A stretch of 64,000 nucleotides of DNA, taken from the NCBI RefSeq assembly GCF_900107995.1, contig NZ_FNUM01000004.1, forward strand, positions 1 to 64,000, in the 5' to 3' direction. Below are positions 25,162 through 33,262 of this stretch, piece by piece. A program made the position numbers and the translations under genes. Numbering within the stretch: position 1 is the stretch's first letter; each line of letters starts with the position of its first letter. The notes under the pieces are model-generated. The model was not told the origin of the DNA. It worked only from the letters and a program-made list of their open reading frames with translations, and made no database searches. The stretch is from Alcanivorax sp. DSM 26293 (GTDB lineage: Bacteria; Pseudomonadota; Gammaproteobacteria; Pseudomonadales; Alcanivoracaceae).

Positions 25162-26065
25162 GCTCCTGCTGTTCTTTCAATAGCGCCAACACCTTCTGCC
25201 GCAACCAGCTGTGGGCCGGGTCGGCGCTTTGGTCGCGGTGCCAGTAGAGGTGCATTTCCAGGCCGGGCAGGTCGGCGGGGAAGGCTTTGATCACCATGCC
25301 CTTGCGGGACAGGCGACCGGCCAGGGTGGCCGGCAGGGTGAGCAGCAGGTCGGTGTTCTGCACGGTGCTGATGGCCGCCTGGTAGTGCTGGCAGCGCAGG
25401 CGGATATGGCGCCGGTAGCCCTGCCGGGCCAGGCCGAAATCTTCCAGGCCCGGGCCTTCGCGGCGGGACGACACCAGCACATGCTGGGCCGCCAGGTAGC
25501 TGGGCAGGTCCATGTCATCGGCCAGCTCGTGGCCCTCACGCATCATCACCACCAGCGGGCCGCTGAGGACCGGCACATGCTCGATGGATTCCGGCAGGGC
25601 CAGCATCACGTCGCAGGCCAGATCCAGCCGGCCGCTGGCCAGCTCCGTAGCCATCTGCTTTCGGCTGATAGTGAGTGATTGCAAACGTACCCCGGGGGCG
25701 TCTTCCATGAGCTGTGCCATCAGCGACGGCAGCAGGCAACCTTCCAGGCCATCGCGCAGGCCCAGCACGAAAGTGCGCTCCGCCTCGCTGGCATCGAAAC
25801 CGCCCTCATCGCTCAGGCAGCGCTGGAAGCCACCCAGGGCGTGGCGCACCGGGCTGACCATGGCCCGGGCCCGGGCGGTGGGCACCATGCGGCTGCCCTG
25901 GCGCACGAACAGGGGGTCGTCCAGGCGGTCGCGCAGGCGCCCCAGGGCGTGACTCACCGCCGGCTGGGTCAGGTTGAGCACCTTGGCGGCGCGGGTCAGG
26001 GAGCCTTCAGTGTAGATGGCATCGAAGACCACGAAAAGATTGAGATCGAAGCGCGACACATGCAT
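25139..26065 (-). CDS. LysR-family transcriptional regulator
   Basis: A 308-aa LTTR. The N-terminal helix-turn-helix spans about residues 6-65 (LTRAAKVLNLTQPAVSHALG), followed by a NodD/LeuO-type effector domain. It is divergent from the SDR/phosphatase operon at 26203, its likely target. The last residues (QLTVNSE) come from a heptamer array, so the native C-terminus has been extended or replaced. The inducer is unknown. Confidence 0.92.
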   Translation of the reverse strand: MHVSRFDLNLFVVFDAIYTEGSLTRAAKVLNLTQPAVSHALGRLRDRLDDPLFVRQGSRMVPTARARAMVSPVRHALGGFQRCLSDEGGFDASEAERTFVLGLRDGLEGCLLPSLMAQLMEDAPGVRLQSLTISRKQMATELASGRLDLACDVMLALPESIEHVPVLSGPLVVMMREGHELADDMDLPSYLAAQHVLVSSRREGPGLEDFGLARQGYRRHIRLRCQHYQAAISTVQNTDLLLTLPATLAGRLSRKGMVIKAFPADLPGLEMHLYWHRDQSADPAHSWLRQKVLALLKEQQEQLTVNSE

Positions 26066-26202
26066 GGCGTTTATCTTTGATCATTGCGAGGATTCATTGG
26101 ATTAATTGAAACGCCGTCACTAGCATCGGTCAATGGATAAGCCCCCCGATGCCGGTTAACGCACAATCCGCGACCGAAACCACCATGACAACAGGACACA
26201 CC

Positions 26203-27033
26203 ATGAGCCAGACCCCACAACGCATCCTGATTACCGGCGGCGCCTCCGGACTCGGCCGCGCCATGGCCGAAGCCTGGCTGCGCGATGGCGCCCGGGTGCT
26301 GATCGGCGATGTGAACCAGGAGCGCGCTGCGGAAACCCTGGCGGCCCTGAAGGATCTGCCCGGCGAACTGCAATTCCAGTATCTGGATGTGCGCGACGCG
26401 GCCAGTTTCAACAACGCCCGCGAGTGGCTGGAGCAGAATTGGGGCGGCCTGGATGTGCTGGTGAACAATGCCGGGGTGGCCGGTGCCGCCCGGATTGATC
26501 GCGGCGACATGGCTGACTGGGACTGGATTTTCGATATCAACGTGAAAGGCGTGGTGCGCGGCTGCAAGGTGTTCGTGCCGATGATGAAGCGCCAGGGCCA
26601 TGGCCATATCGTCAATATCGCATCCCTGGCCGGACTGCTGCACGCGCCGGTGATGGGCAGCTATAACGTGACCAAGGCCGGGGTGATTTCCCTGTCGGAA
26701 ACCCTGCGCTTCGAGCTGGCGCCTTACGGCATTCATACCACGGTGGTGTGCCCGGGTTTCTTCCGCACCAATCTGCACGAGTCCATGCGTACCCCGGAAC
26801 CGGGCATGATCGAAACTGTGGACAAGCTGCTTTCCAGTGACGAGCTCACCGCCGACCAGATCGCCGAGACGATCAAGAAAGCCGTGGCCAAACAGCAGTT
26901 CTTCCTGCTGCCCCACAAGAGCGGTCGTCGGGCTTACTGGATGAAGCGGTTCCTGCCGTTTGTGTTCAACCGGGTGATGCTCAAGGGCGCCGAACGACTG
27001 CAGGGCAAGCTGGAAAAAGCGGAGAAAGCCTGA
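26203..27033 (+). CDS. Short-chain dehydrogenase/reductase
   Basis: A 276-aa classical SDR with cofactor loop TGGASGLG near residues 10-17, NNAG, the Ser strand IVNIASLAG and active site YNVTK. The C-terminal hydrophobic/basic extension (residues about 225-276) suggests membrane association or a longer-chain substrate. ATG 26203 has AGGA 6 bp upstream; ATGs at 26149 and 26185 are less likely. It overlaps the phosphatase start by one base (TGATG) and is divergent from the LysR gene. Confidence 0.88.
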   Translation: MSQTPQRILITGGASGLGRAMAEAWLRDGARVLIGDVNQERAAETLAALKDLPGELQFQYLDVRDAASFNNAREWLEQNWGGLDVLVNNAGVAGAARIDRGDMADWDWIFDINVKGVVRGCKVFVPMMKRQGHGHIVNIASLAGLLHAPVMGSYNVTKAGVISLSETLRFELAPYGIHTTVVCPGFFRTNLHESMRTPEPGMIETVDKLLSSDELTADQIAETIKKAVAKQQFFLLPHKSGRRAYWMKRFLPFVFNRVMLKGAERLQGKLEKAEKA

Positions 27034-27710
27034 TGCCGGTGATCTACCTGATCCGCCACGGCCAGGCCAGTTTCGGCAAGGAAGATTATGATCAGTTGTC
27101 CGAGATGGGCTGGGAGCAGAGCCGGATTCTTGGCCGCGCCCTGCAGAATCAGGATCTGGGGGTGCCCCGCTCCATCTGCGGCACCATGCGTCGCCATGTG
27201 GAAACCGCCGAAGCGACCCTGGGGGAACTGGGCCTGGCCAAGGAATGGCACACAGATACCGGCTTCAACGAATACAACCACAGCGAACTGCTGGCCGTGG
27301 ACTGGCCCCTGGCCTCCGATCGGGCGGCGCTGACCCAGTGGCTGGCGCAACAGGATCACCCGCGCAAGGTCTTCCAGGCCCGCTTCGAGCAGGCCCTGCG
27401 CCGCTGGCAGACCGGCGACGGCGATTACAGTGAGAGCTGGCCCGCTTTCCGCGAGCGGGTGCTGGCCAGCACCTATAGTCTCGGCAACAGCCTGAGCAGC
27501 GGCGACAGCGCCCTGGTGTTCACCTCCGGCGGCGCCATCAGCGTGATTATCCAGCGATTGATGGGCCTCACCGACGAGGCCCTGATCACCTGGAACCGCA
27601 CCCTGATCAACACCAGTGTGACCCGGGTGCTTGTGAATGCCGGCAAGCCAAGGCTAGTCTCGGTGAACGAACATCTGCATCTGCCGAGCGAGCAGGTGAC
27701 GTATCGATAG
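27033..27710 (+). CDS. Histidine phosphatase family protein
   Basis: A 225-aa member of the phosphoglycerate mutase-like superfamily. RHG at residues 8-10 gives the phospho-accepting H9; the second catalytic His region is weak, as the C-terminal segment reads VFTSGGAIS where a SHGG-type His is usual. That change makes activity uncertain. The start overlaps the SDR stop (TGATG), so the two are coupled. Confidence 0.85.
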   Translation: MPVIYLIRHGQASFGKEDYDQLSEMGWEQSRILGRALQNQDLGVPRSICGTMRRHVETAEATLGELGLAKEWHTDTGFNEYNHSELLAVDWPLASDRAALTQWLAQQDHPRKVFQARFEQALRRWQTGDGDYSESWPAFRERVLASTYSLGNSLSSGDSALVFTSGGAISVIIQRLMGLTDEALITWNRTLINTSVTRVLVNAGKPRLVSVNEHLHLPSEQVTYR

Positions 27711-27742
27711 GTGCGACCTGATAACCTCAACATTTCTACGAA

Positions 27743-27899
27743 GCTGCTGTAGGAGCGCCTCTCGAGGCGCGAACCGCGCGCCAGCGCGGAAATCGTCCGC
27801 AGGACGATCAGGAATTCCAGCGCTCGACAGGTTTCAGAAAGGATAGCCAGGCGACACAAACGTTGTCGTTCGCGCCTCGAGAGGCGCTCCTACAGCAGC
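27743..27899. repeat. Composite palindromic repeat, family B copy 2 (perfect 31-bp arms)
   Basis: Left arm 27743-27773 begins GCTGCTGTAGGAGCGCCTCT; right arm 27869-27899 is its exact complement. The 95-bp interior shares GGAAATCG..CAGG..CGATCAGG and CAGCGCTCGACAGG with the 13443 copy. It fills the gap between the phosphatase and the next SDR. Confidence 0.88.
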
Positions 27900-27918
27900 C
27901 ATTAGCAAGGGGATAACA

Positions 27919-28671
27919 ATGCCGACACGCAAGAATATTCTAATCACCGGTGCCAGCTCCGGGCTGGGCGAAGGGATGGCGCGATTGTTTGCGGCCATGG
28001 GGCGCAACCTGGCGTTGTGTGCCCGGCGCATGGACCGGCTGGAAACCCTGAAGGCCGAGCTGGAAGAAAAGCATCCGGGCATCACCGTGCTGATCAAACC
28101 GCTGGATGTGAACGATTACGATCAGGTGTTTGCGGTGTTCGATGCCTTCCGCACCGAACTGGCGGGCATTGATCGCATCATCATCAACGCGGGCATGGGC
28201 AAGGGTCAGCCCCTGGGGACCGGTTACTTCTATGCCAACCGGCAAACCGCGGAAACCAACTTCGTGGCGGCGCTGGCCCAGACCGAAGCGGCCATGGAAA
28301 TTTTCCGCGCCCAGAACAGCGGCCATCTGGTGATGATTTCTTCCATCAGCGCCATGCGCGGCATGAAGAAAAACCTGACCACCTATGCAGCCACCAAGGC
28401 CGGCGTGGCCATGCTGGCCGAAGGCCTGCAGGTGGAATTGCAGAATTCCCCGATCAAGGTGACCACCATTTTCCCGGGCTTTATCCGTTCCGAAATCAAC
28501 GAGAAGGTAAAGAACACGCCCTTCCTGGTGGACACGGAAACCGGCTGCAAGGCTCTGGTAAAAGCCATCGAAAAAGAACCGAAGAACGCATCGGTACCAG
28601 GCTGGCCCTGGGGGCCGCTGGGGTTTGCCATGCGGAATTTGCCGTTAAAGATGGTTGGAAAAATGATGTAG
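27919..28671 (+). CDS. Short-chain dehydrogenase/reductase
   Basis: A 250-aa SDR with TGASSGLG at residues 10-17, IINAGMG in place of NNAG, the Ser strand MISSISAMRG and YAATK active site. The region PIKVTTIFPGFIRSEINEK is typical of the fatty-acid-related SDR subgroup. AAGGGGATAAC precedes ATG 27919. A repeat-flanked endonuclease gene follows. Substrate unknown. Confidence 0.88.
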   Translation: MPTRKNILITGASSGLGEGMARLFAAMGRNLALCARRMDRLETLKAELEEKHPGITVLIKPLDVNDYDQVFAVFDAFRTELAGIDRIIINAGMGKGQPLGTGYFYANRQTAETNFVAALAQTEAAMEIFRAQNSGHLVMISSISAMRGMKKNLTTYAATKAGVAMLAEGLQVELQNSPIKVTTIFPGFIRSEINEKVKNTPFLVDTETGCKALVKAIEKEPKNASVPGWPWGPLGFAMRNLPLKMVGKMM

Positions 28672-28739
28672 GGCGGCGGGCTTCAACAAGGACTGGAAAA
28701 GTGATCCGGCCAATCATTAAACCTCGCCCTATCTATTAG

Positions 28740-29237
28740 GTCCCCTCTCCCTTGAGGGGAACGGAGCGCAGCGGAGTAACGCCCGAAGGGCGGCCCTTTA
28801 GGGTGAGCGCAGCGAATAAGGGACAGGGAGAGGGTGAAGCTACAAAGTGCAGGAAGCACAGAAGGCAGAGTAATGGACTACCGTCACCGCTTCGCAAAGA
28901 ATTTGCGAAGCCACATGACAGACGCCGAACGCTTGCTATGGAAACACCTGCGAGCCCATCGGCTAAATGGACAGAAATTCCGTCGCCAGCAGCCGATAGG
29001 CCCCTATATTGTTGACTTCGTTCACCTTGGAGAGCGGCTAATTATTGAAGCCGATGGAGGGCAGCACAATGATAATGCGGCAGATCAAGAACGTGATGAC
29101 TGGTTAACAGCGGAAGGCTATCGCGTGATGCGATTCTGGAATAATGACATCCTGCAGAATACTGATGCGGTTCTGGAAGAGATCTTCAAGGCCGTTTCAC
29201 CCTCTCCCTGTCCCTCTCCCCTCAAGGGAGAGGGGAC
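28740..29237. mobile_element. DUF559 endonuclease cassette bounded by nested inverted repeats
   Basis: The outer arm 28740-28760 (starting GTCCCCTCTCCCTTGAGG) is exactly complementary to 29217-29237. The inner arm 28820-28838 (GGGACAGGGAGAGGGTGAA) is exactly complementary to 29196-29214. Together they enclose the DUF559 gene, and the right arms lie inside its 3' coding end. The layout suggests a small self-contained, possibly mobile, cassette. No transposase is present. Confidence 0.65.
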
Positions 29238-29268
29238 TCTCCAGAGAGGTGGAGAAAAAGACGACTAG
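28873..29268 (+). CDS. DUF559 (very-short-patch-repair-like) endonuclease
   Basis: A 131-aa DUF559 protein of the PD-(D/E)xK superfamily. It has RSHMTDAERLLWKHLRAHRL at the N-terminus, GPYIVDFVHLGERLIIEADG (catalytic D and E), and QERDDWLTAEGYRVMRFWN. ATG 28873 is preferred over an upstream start inside the repeat. The final 25 residues (SPSPCPSPLKGEG and on) are translated from the flanking inverted repeat, not from conserved family sequence. The biological role of DUF559 proteins is unsettled. Confidence 0.86.
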   Translation: MDYRHRFAKNLRSHMTDAERLLWKHLRAHRLNGQKFRRQQPIGPYIVDFVHLGERLIIEADGGQHNDNAADQERDDWLTAEGYRVMRFWNNDILQNTDAVLEEIFKAVSPSPCPSPLKGEGTLQRGGEKDD

Positions 29269-29363
29269 CCTTGCCGCATTTTCTGCCACCTCGACAAAGG
29301 GGTAGCGATAATTGCTAAAGGAGAGAATTCATAACTTAGCCTTCCTGCACCTCATACCTTCCC

Positions 29364-30206
29364 CTACTGCCACTTCATAATCGGCGCCCACTCCAGCCAA
29401 TCTTCTTCCGGCTGTTTGTACAGATCGAATCGCTCCCCTGCTTGCGCCAGGGGGCCCGGTTCCGGTGGGGTGGCAAAGCTGATGCCGCCGCGCAGTAAAT
29501 TTTCCAGGGAGCTGGCCTGCACTTCCGCCCCTTTGAACAGACCGATATCCACGGTAAGGCCGGAGCTGTTCCAGAAGCGGGTATTGCTGCGCACCAGTTT
29601 GGCGTATTTCGGTTCGATGATGACCTGGATTTCCACGAAGCGGCCGTCCTGGCTGAGTTCGCTGTCGCCGATGGTGCCCACCTGCAGGTCACGGTAGTAA
29701 ATGTGGCGGCCCTTTTTCAGGGACCCCAGATGATCGGCCACCAGGGTCACTTTCAGGCCCAGGTTGGGCTGCTGTTCCGGTGGCGTTTCCAGGCCTTCGA
29801 AGGTTTTTTCCGGTTCCCCGTCGCCGGGCTCCACCGCGATGTATTTGCCCGACACCAGGGTATCCAGGTTGCGGGCACCGGCGATGCCCAGCTCCGGTTC
29901 CACAATCCAGAAACGGCTTTTTTCCCGGGCCAGTTTTTCCGCGTCCCGGTTCAGGTTGGCGTGAACAGTCACGTGTTTCAGATCATCGCTGAGCACGATT
30001 TCATCCACGCTTCCCACCGGCACACCCCGGTAACGCAGGTCCACCCCGGGCTTGATGCCAGAACCATTCTCAAAGGTGATTTCGATTTGCACGTCACGCT
30101 GCAACAGCTGGTCGTACAGCAGCCAGCCGGCCACCAGCAGGCTGACCAGGGGCACCAGCCAGATGGGCGAAGGCCAGCGGGAATGTTTCACTTCAGGTGT
30201 ATCCAT
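29364..30206 (-). CDS. pqiB: PqiB/MlaD-type MCE-domain protein, short form
   Basis: The 280-aa protein has an N-terminal membrane anchor (PIWLVPLVSLLVAGWLLY, residues about 15-32) and two MCE domains at about 38-125 and 148-235, the first starting ITFENGSGIKPGVDLRYRGV. Such proteins form periplasmic tunnels for lipid transport. E. coli PqiB is about twice as long with three MCE domains, so this is a short variant. It overlaps the upstream pqiA gene by 14 bp; no pqiC follows. Confidence 0.85.
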   Translation of the reverse strand: MDTPEVKHSRWPSPIWLVPLVSLLVAGWLLYDQLLQRDVQIEITFENGSGIKPGVDLRYRGVPVGSVDEIVLSDDLKHVTVHANLNRDAEKLAREKSRFWIVEPELGIAGARNLDTLVSGKYIAVEPGDGEPEKTFEGLETPPEQQPNLGLKVTLVADHLGSLKKGRHIYYRDLQVGTIGDSELSQDGRFVEIQVIIEPKYAKLVRSNTRFWNSSGLTVDIGLFKGAEVQASSLENLLRGGISFATPPEPGPLAQAGERFDLYKQPEEDWLEWAPIMKWQ

Positions 30207-30717
30207 GATCCGCTCCGTCAGTGTCTTGCAACCAGAGTTGTTGGGGAGAAAAGGCATGGGCGGACAGCATGGTCAGTACCACCGCCAGGGCGAAGGCAAG
30301 CACACCGGGCCCCGGCTCCACCCGGGCCAGGCTTCCGAATTCCACCACCGCCGCCAGCAGCGCCACCACAAAGACATCCAGCATGGACCAGCGCCCAATC
30401 CAGTACACCAGTCGGTACGCCCGGGTACTGAGCAGCGGGTTGTTCTCCCGGGCCGCACGCCAGTAGATCACCGCCAGCACCAACACCTTGAACAGCGGCA
30501 CCAGCAGGCTGGCCACAAACACGATGATGGCAATGCCCGGCATGCCCGCTTCAAACAGCTGCCAGATACCGTCGGCAATGGTGGTGGGCTTGCCGCGACC
30601 GGCTTCCGTGACCGCCATGATCGGCAGCAGATTGGCGGGCACCAGCCACACGGTGGCGGCCACCAGTAGTGACCAGGCCAGGGTTCGCTGCTGAGCCGCA
30701 GGGGCGTTAGGTTTCAT
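30193..30717 (-). CDS. pqiA: PqiA-domain membrane protein, second half
   Basis: The 174-aa product has four TM helices and the PqiA motifs WLVPANLLPIM and GRWSMLDVFVVALL. In E. coli PqiA two such units are fused in one protein of about 417 aa; here they are encoded by two overlapping genes. It overlaps the first unit by 11 bp and pqiB by 14 bp, giving strict translational coupling. Role: inner-membrane partner of the MCE protein in envelope lipid homeostasis. Confidence 0.88.
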   Translation of the reverse strand: MKPNAPAAQQRTLAWSLLVAATVWLVPANLLPIMAVTEAGRGKPTTIADGIWQLFEAGMPGIAIIVFVASLLVPLFKVLVLAVIYWRAARENNPLLSTRAYRLVYWIGRWSMLDVFVVALLAAVVEFGSLARVEPGPGVLAFALAVVLTMLSAHAFSPQQLWLQDTDGADHGYT

Positions 30718-31348
30718 GGCGAGCCTCCAGCAACCGTTGCAGCTGATCCGGCTGCGCCAGGGTTTCCACAATCAGGCGTAACAGCACCGCCACCACCAGA
30801 CAAAACAGGCCTGGGCCGGGAGTGACACTGGCCATGTCGCCGAGCTTGGTCATGGCGATGAGAATGCCGAGCAGGAAAATATCCGTCATCGCCCACTCGC
30901 GACTGTGCCGGTACATTCTCATCCACAAGGGATCCGGCATTCCTCCCGGGCTCCCGGCTCGGGCCGCCCAAAGCAACCGCCCTGCCGATAACAAATTCAC
31001 CGCCGGCATGATCACCAGGGTCAGCAGAAGCAGAAGGCCGACGGGCAGGTAGACGCCCTCCATAAGCCGCACCACACAGTCGAGCAGGCTGGCTTCACGA
31101 TCCAGGCCAAGGTTTTCCAGACGCATCAGTGGCAGGATCAATGCCGGCAGCCACAGCACCGCCGTGGACACAGTCAAAGCCAGCAGGGAATCGGGACGCA
31201 ACGACCAGGCCCCGCTTAACTGGCAGTCGCAGCGGGGGCAACGCCAGGCTCCTCGCGCCTGCCGGGAGGGCTCGGCAAGGTGAGTGCCGCAATCCGGACA
31301 CTGCAGCGCAGGTGCTGTCATGGTCTCCACGGCTTGGTTGTTCGGCAC
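30707..31348 (-). CDS. pqiA: PqiA-domain membrane protein with zinc-ribbon N-terminus, first half
   Basis: 213 aa. Residues about 16-42 hold two CxxC pairs (CPDCGTHL and CPRCDCQL), the rubredoxin-like ribbon of PqiA. Four TM helices follow, with REWAMTDIFLLGILIA as the PqiA signature. AAGGAGG stands 5 bp before GTG 31348, which I choose over an ATG 10 codons later. First gene of the pqi operon. Confidence 0.87.
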   Translation of the reverse strand: MPNNQAVETMTAPALQCPDCGTHLAEPSRQARGAWRCPRCDCQLSGAWSLRPDSLLALTVSTAVLWLPALILPLMRLENLGLDREASLLDCVVRLMEGVYLPVGLLLLLTLVIMPAVNLLSAGRLLWAARAGSPGGMPDPLWMRMYRHSREWAMTDIFLLGILIAMTKLGDMASVTPGPGLFCLVVAVLLRLIVETLAQPDQLQRLLEARHET

Positions 31349-31454
31349 GGCCACCTCCTTGCGATTACCGTAACAGCATGACGACACGGGCACCGGAAGA
31401 CTGTGAAGGGGCACAGGAATTTTACCGGGTTTTATAAAGCCCGCTAAACGCAAA

Positions 31455-31484
31455 GAGGCCGCACCCATTGCCGGGCGCGGCCTC
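31455..31484. terminator. Hairpin between the DEAD-box and pqi genes
   Basis: GAGGCCGC (31455-31462) pairs with GCGGCCTC (31477-31484), followed by GTTATTTAT. It resembles the hairpin at 25066-25098. It ends the DEAD-box transcript only if read on the minus strand, where the gene stops at 31525. Confidence 0.4.
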
Positions 31485-31524
31485 GTTATTTATCCCGTCT
31501 CCCGTAACACCGGGATGCCATGGC

Positions 31525-32874
31525 TCAATCCAGCGGCCCGGGATTCTTGCGTTTTTTCACGGTGGCGAAACCGCTGTTGGTATCCGGCACCGGTTTGTTG
31601 GTCCGTGAGTTTTTCTTTGCCACGGCTTTTTTCCTGGCCGGCTTCTTGCCCTTTTTGGCATCGGCTTTTTTCTTCATCTTTTTCTTTTTGCTGCCGGCGG
31701 CCTTGCCGTTGGACTTGAGGTTTTTCGGTCCCAGGAAGTTGCCCTTCAAGGCTTCGATCAGACGGTATTCGAAGTTCTGCCGCAGGTAGCGCTGAATGCT
31801 CGCCATCAGGTTCCATTCGTGGGCCGCAATCAGGGAGATGGCGGTGCCTTCGCCGCCTACCCGGCCGGTGCGGCCGATACGGTGGACGTATTCATCGCCA
31901 CTGCGCGGCATGTCGAAGTTGATCACCAGGTCCAGGCCGTCCACATGGATACCGCGGGCGGCCACGTCGGTGGCCACCAGCACTTTCACGCCGCCCGCCT
32001 TGAGGCGGTCCATGGCCAGCTTGCGGTCCTTCTGGTCTTTCTCCCCGTGCAGGACAAACACTTTCAGGTTGGAGGCCACCAGCACACCACCCAGGCGATC
32101 GGCCTGCTCGCGGGTGTTGGTGAAGACCACCGCCTTGTCGTAGGTCTCGTTGGCCAGCAGCCACTGCACCAGACGTTCCTTGTGTTTCACGTCGTCGGCG
32201 GTGATCACCTGCTGGACCACGGATTCGTTCAGGTCGCGCACGGAATCCAGCATCAGGGACTTGGGATCGCGCAGGGTGGAGGCGACCATTTTCTCCATGG
32301 CGTTGCCGCCGCTGGTGGCGGAGAACAGCAGGGTCTGACGCTCGGCGCGGCATTCTGCGGCCAGGCGCAGTACGTCATCGCTGAAGCCCATGTCCAGCAT
32401 GCGGTCGGATTCGTCCAGCACCAGCATTTCCAGATCCTGCAGGCGCAGGTTGCCGGCTTCCAGGTGCTCGATCAGGCGCCCGGGAGTACCGATGAGGATT
32501 TCCGGATTCTTGCGCATCTTGGCGGCCTGCACCTTGAAGTCTTCGCCACCGGTGATCAGCTCGGCCTTGATAAATGTATAACGGCCCAGGGCCTCCACTT
32601 GCTTGAGGGTCTGCTGGGCCAGCTCACGGGTGGGCAGCAGAATCAGGGCACGGGTATCGGTACGCGGCCGGGAGTGCTGCAGCAGCTGGTGAAGCAGGGG
32701 CAGCATGAAGGCGGCGGTCTTGCCGCTACCGGTGCGGGCCACCACACGCAGGTCGTGGCCGGCCAGTGCCTCGGGGATGGCTGAGGCCTGAACCGGCGTG
32801 GGGGTGGTGATTTCCAGTTCGCCAAGGGCCTTGATCAGGCGCTCGTGCAAATTGAGGTCGGCAAAAGTGGTCAT
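31525..32874 (-). CDS. DEAD-box RNA helicase with DESD motif II and basic tail
   Basis: A 449-aa RNA helicase of the RhlE/SrmB type. It has the Q motif (TPTPVQASAIP), motif I ARTGSGKT (residues 46-53), motif II DESD at 154-157 rather than DEAD, motif III SAT, and motif VI HRIGRTGRVG. The last 70 residues are a Lys-rich RNA-binding tail (SKKKKMKKKADAKKGKKPAR). Roles of relatives are ribosome assembly and mRNA turnover. The A-to-S change in motif II leaves the catalytic acids intact. Confidence 0.92.
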   Translation of the reverse strand: MTTFADLNLHERLIKALGELEITTPTPVQASAIPEALAGHDLRVVARTGSGKTAAFMLPLLHQLLQHSRPRTDTRALILLPTRELAQQTLKQVEALGRYTFIKAELITGGEDFKVQAAKMRKNPEILIGTPGRLIEHLEAGNLRLQDLEMLVLDESDRMLDMGFSDDVLRLAAECRAERQTLLFSATSGGNAMEKMVASTLRDPKSLMLDSVRDLNESVVQQVITADDVKHKERLVQWLLANETYDKAVVFTNTREQADRLGGVLVASNLKVFVLHGEKDQKDRKLAMDRLKAGGVKVLVATDVAARGIHVDGLDLVINFDMPRSGDEYVHRIGRTGRVGGEGTAISLIAAHEWNLMASIQRYLRQNFEYRLIEALKGNFLGPKNLKSNGKAAGSKKKKMKKKADAKKGKKPARKKAVAKKNSRTNKPVPDTNSGFATVKKRKNPGPLD

Positions 32875-32942
32875 GCAATGGGCTCCGCTATCGAGGGGCC
32901 ATTGTAACGACTATCTCGGCGAATGACTGCCTTATTGCGGTA

Positions 32943-33030
32943 GGAGCTATGCTTGCATGGCGAATAAGGTTTTGTTTCCTGCGAACCCATTGCGAAACCT
33001 GACAGCCATTCGCCATGCAAGCATGGCTCC
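32943..33030. repeat. Palindromic repeat, family C variant
   Basis: GGAGCTATGCTTGCATGGCG (arm 32943-32965) and its complement at 33008-33030 differ at one of 23 positions. It lies between two minus-strand genes. A half copy is at 22867, and a degenerate one (GTCATGCTTGCATGAC) lies upstream of speE at 15727. Confidence 0.8.
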
Positions 33031-33046
33031 AACGGGGCCGGGGACG

Positions 33047-33262
33047 CTAATCGCCGATGCGGGCGAAGCGTGGCTGGACCTTGCCGTCCCGCTCCACGGT
33101 TTCGGTGAACATGGCCAGGGGGCGTACCCACAGGGCCTGGTCGCCGTAGAGCGGGCGATAGACCACCAGGGTGTCGCCGGTTTCGGAATGGGTGGCGGTG
33201 CCGATGACCTGGTATTCGTTGCCCTTGAAGTGCCGGTAACGGCCCGGCTGCAGCTCACTCAT
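33047..33262 (-). CDS. DUF1653 protein
   Basis: The 71-aa protein matches DUF1653 throughout: GRYRHFKGNEYQVIGTATHS, VVYRPLYGDQALWVRP and MFTETVERDGK. It is a small beta-rich domain of unknown function. Its start overlaps the lipase stop by 8 bp, so the two are co-translated. Confidence 0.9.
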   Translation of the reverse strand: MSELQPGRYRHFKGNEYQVIGTATHSETGDTLVVYRPLYGDQALWVRPLAMFTETVERDGKVQPRFARIGD

